This document shows positions 63,041 to 64,000 of a DNA stretch of 64,000 nucleotides, piece after piece. Numbering within the stretch: the first letter of the stretch is position 1; each line of letters opens with the position of its first letter. The notes under the pieces were generated by a model that saw only the letters and a list, made by a program, of their open reading frames with translations, ran no database searches and was not told the origin of the DNA. The translations under genes and the position numbers were made by a program. The DNA is from Zeus faber (lineage: Eukaryota > Chordata > Actinopteri > Zeiformes > Zeidae): contig OY482855.1 of NCBI GenBank assembly GCA_960531495.1, forward strand, positions 1,116,001 to 1,180,000, written 5' to 3'.

Positions 63041-63862
63041 AGAATGAAAGAATGAAAGAAAGATTGAAAGATTGAAAGAAATATTGAAAGAAAGAGAGAA
63101 TGAAAGTAAGAAAGATGGAAAGAAAAATTGAAAGATTGAAAGATTGAAAGAAAGAATTAAAGAAAGATTGAATGATTGAAAGATTGAAAGAAAAATTGAA
63201 AGAAAGATTGAAGAAAGAAAGATTTAAAGAAAAAAAGATTTAAAGAAAGATTGAAAGACTAAAAGTAAGAATGAAAAAAAAGATTGAAAGAAAGATTGAA
63301 AAAAGAAAGAAAGATTGAAAGAAAGATTGAAAGAAAGATTGAAAGAAAGAATGAAAGTTTGAAAGAAAGATTGAAAGAAAGATTGAAAGAAAGATTGAAA
63401 GACTGAAAGAAAAAATGAAAGAAAGATTAAAAGAGAGATTGAAAGATTGAAAGATTGAAAGAAAGAATGAAAGATTGAAAGAAAGAATGAAAGAATGAAT
63501 GAAAGATTAAAAGATTGAAAGAAATATTGAAAAAAAGAAAGATTGAAAGTAAGAAAAATTGAAAGAATGAATGAAAGAAACAAAAAAAGACTGATAAAAA
63601 GAAAGAATGTTTGAGAGATCAAAATATTTAAAGAAAGAAAGATTGAAAGAAAGATTTTAAGACTGAATTAAAGAATTAAAGAAAGATTGAAAGAAAGGTT
63701 GAAAGATAGAATGAAAGAAAGATTGAAAGATTGAAAGTTGTAAAGAAAGATTGAAAGAAAAATTTAAAGAAAGATTGAAAGACTAAAAAAAAGAATGAAA
63801 GAAAGATTGAAAGGTTGAAAGAAAGAATGAAAGAATGAAAGAAAGATTGAAAGATTGAAAGA
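60210..63862. repeat. Partial tandem duplication with a 2.83-kb offset
   Basis: Sequence after the embedded element (from about 60,210) restarts at about 63,040. The GACTGATAAAAAG landmark is at 60,758 and 63,589, an offset of 2831 bp. The second copy runs to about 63,862, where it diverges with GAAAGTTTGAAAGAGAG. The embedded element itself is not included in the second copy. Confidence 0.82.
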
Positions 63863-64000
63863 AAGTTTGAAAGAGAGATTTAAACAAAGAAAGATTGAAA
63901 GTAAGAAAGATTGAAAGAATTAATGAAAGAAAGATTGAAAGATTGAAAGAAAGAATGAAAGAAAGATTGAAAGATTGAAATATTGAAAGAAAGATTGAAT

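Larger units (their letters stand above)
15664..64000. repeat. About 48-kb degenerate tetranucleotide-phased array (GAAA/GATT/GAAT)
   Basis: Starting directly after a truncated B monomer (…TTCGGT|ATTGAAAG), the rest of the window is built from 4-bp modules, mostly GATTGAAA and GATTGAAAGAAA, with GAATGAAA, GACTGAAA, GATGGAAA and GAACGATT variants. The only interruptions are two copies of an interspersed element. The plus strand is strongly purine-rich. Occasional phase-breaking variants (for example GATTGAAGATTG near 23,587, 25,013, 32,335, 33,730, 35,323, 49,168, 49,615, 56,019 and 57,331) act as landmarks. Recurring landmarks show that the array is a mosaic of long duplications, listed separately. 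Long minus-strand open frames arise because TTTCTTTCAATC repeats contain no stop codon. Confidence 0.97.

Noticed and set aside
15664..64000. Telomeric repeat or rDNA spacer identity for the array.
   Set aside because: No TTAGGG tracts and no rRNA sequence are present anywhere in the window.

Overview
This window looks like repeat-dominated vertebrate DNA, most likely from a teleost fish. I found no host protein-coding gene, tRNA, rRNA, CRISPR array or promoter that I can support. The fish assignment rests on two things. One is a 264-bp interspersed element present twice (38,598-38,861 and 59,882-60,145), whose first part carries the motif family TTTAGCAGACGCTTTTATCC, which I recognise as widespread in teleost genomes. 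The other is a poly(A)-tailed L1/Tx1-type LINE fragment. The species cannot be read from the sequence.

Layout. (1) 1-1449: 3' end of a LINE, with an open ORF2 C-terminal part (1-1314), a short 3' UTR and a poly(A) tail (1419-1449), inserted in a satellite. (2) 1450-7710: left satellite arm made of two monomer types, A (208 bp) and B (about 196 bp), largely in an A-A-B-B higher-order repeat of 808 bp. (3) 7711-10,666: A-rich minisatellite built from a 36-bp core and a 23-bp linker (59-bp composite). (4) 10,667-15,663: the same A/B satellite in inverted orientation, more divergent and containing A/B hybrid monomers. The whole 1450-15,663 block is therefore a large imperfect inverted repeat (arms about 6.3 and 5.0 kb) around a roughly 3-kb minisatellite core. 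(5) 15,664-64,000: about 48 kb of degenerate 4-bp-phased repeat (GAAA/GATT/GAAT units, mostly GATTGAAA and GATTGAAAGAAA).

The 48-kb array is not random microsatellite. It is organised as nested long duplications: about 967 bp (16.6-18.5 kb), about 8.73 kb (17.5-35.0 kb), about 1.97 kb (42.3-46.2 kb), about 6.9 kb (43.0-56.3 kb), 447 bp (48.77-49.64 kb), a dispersed 5.4-6.4 kb block (36.4-42.8 kb and 57.6-63.0 kb) and about 2.83 kb (60.2-63.9 kb). Indels between copies are nearly always multiples of 4 bp. The embedded interspersed element was carried along by one of these duplications, and its copies differ at 3 of 264 sites.

The long stop-free frames on the minus strand of the array (up to 668 codons, rich in F, L, S, I, N and Q) follow from the repeat unit and are not called as genes. 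The biology of interest is structural: satellite evolution, inverted arrays, and a large strand-asymmetric purine-rich array of heterochromatic, centromeric, subtelomeric or sex-chromosome type.
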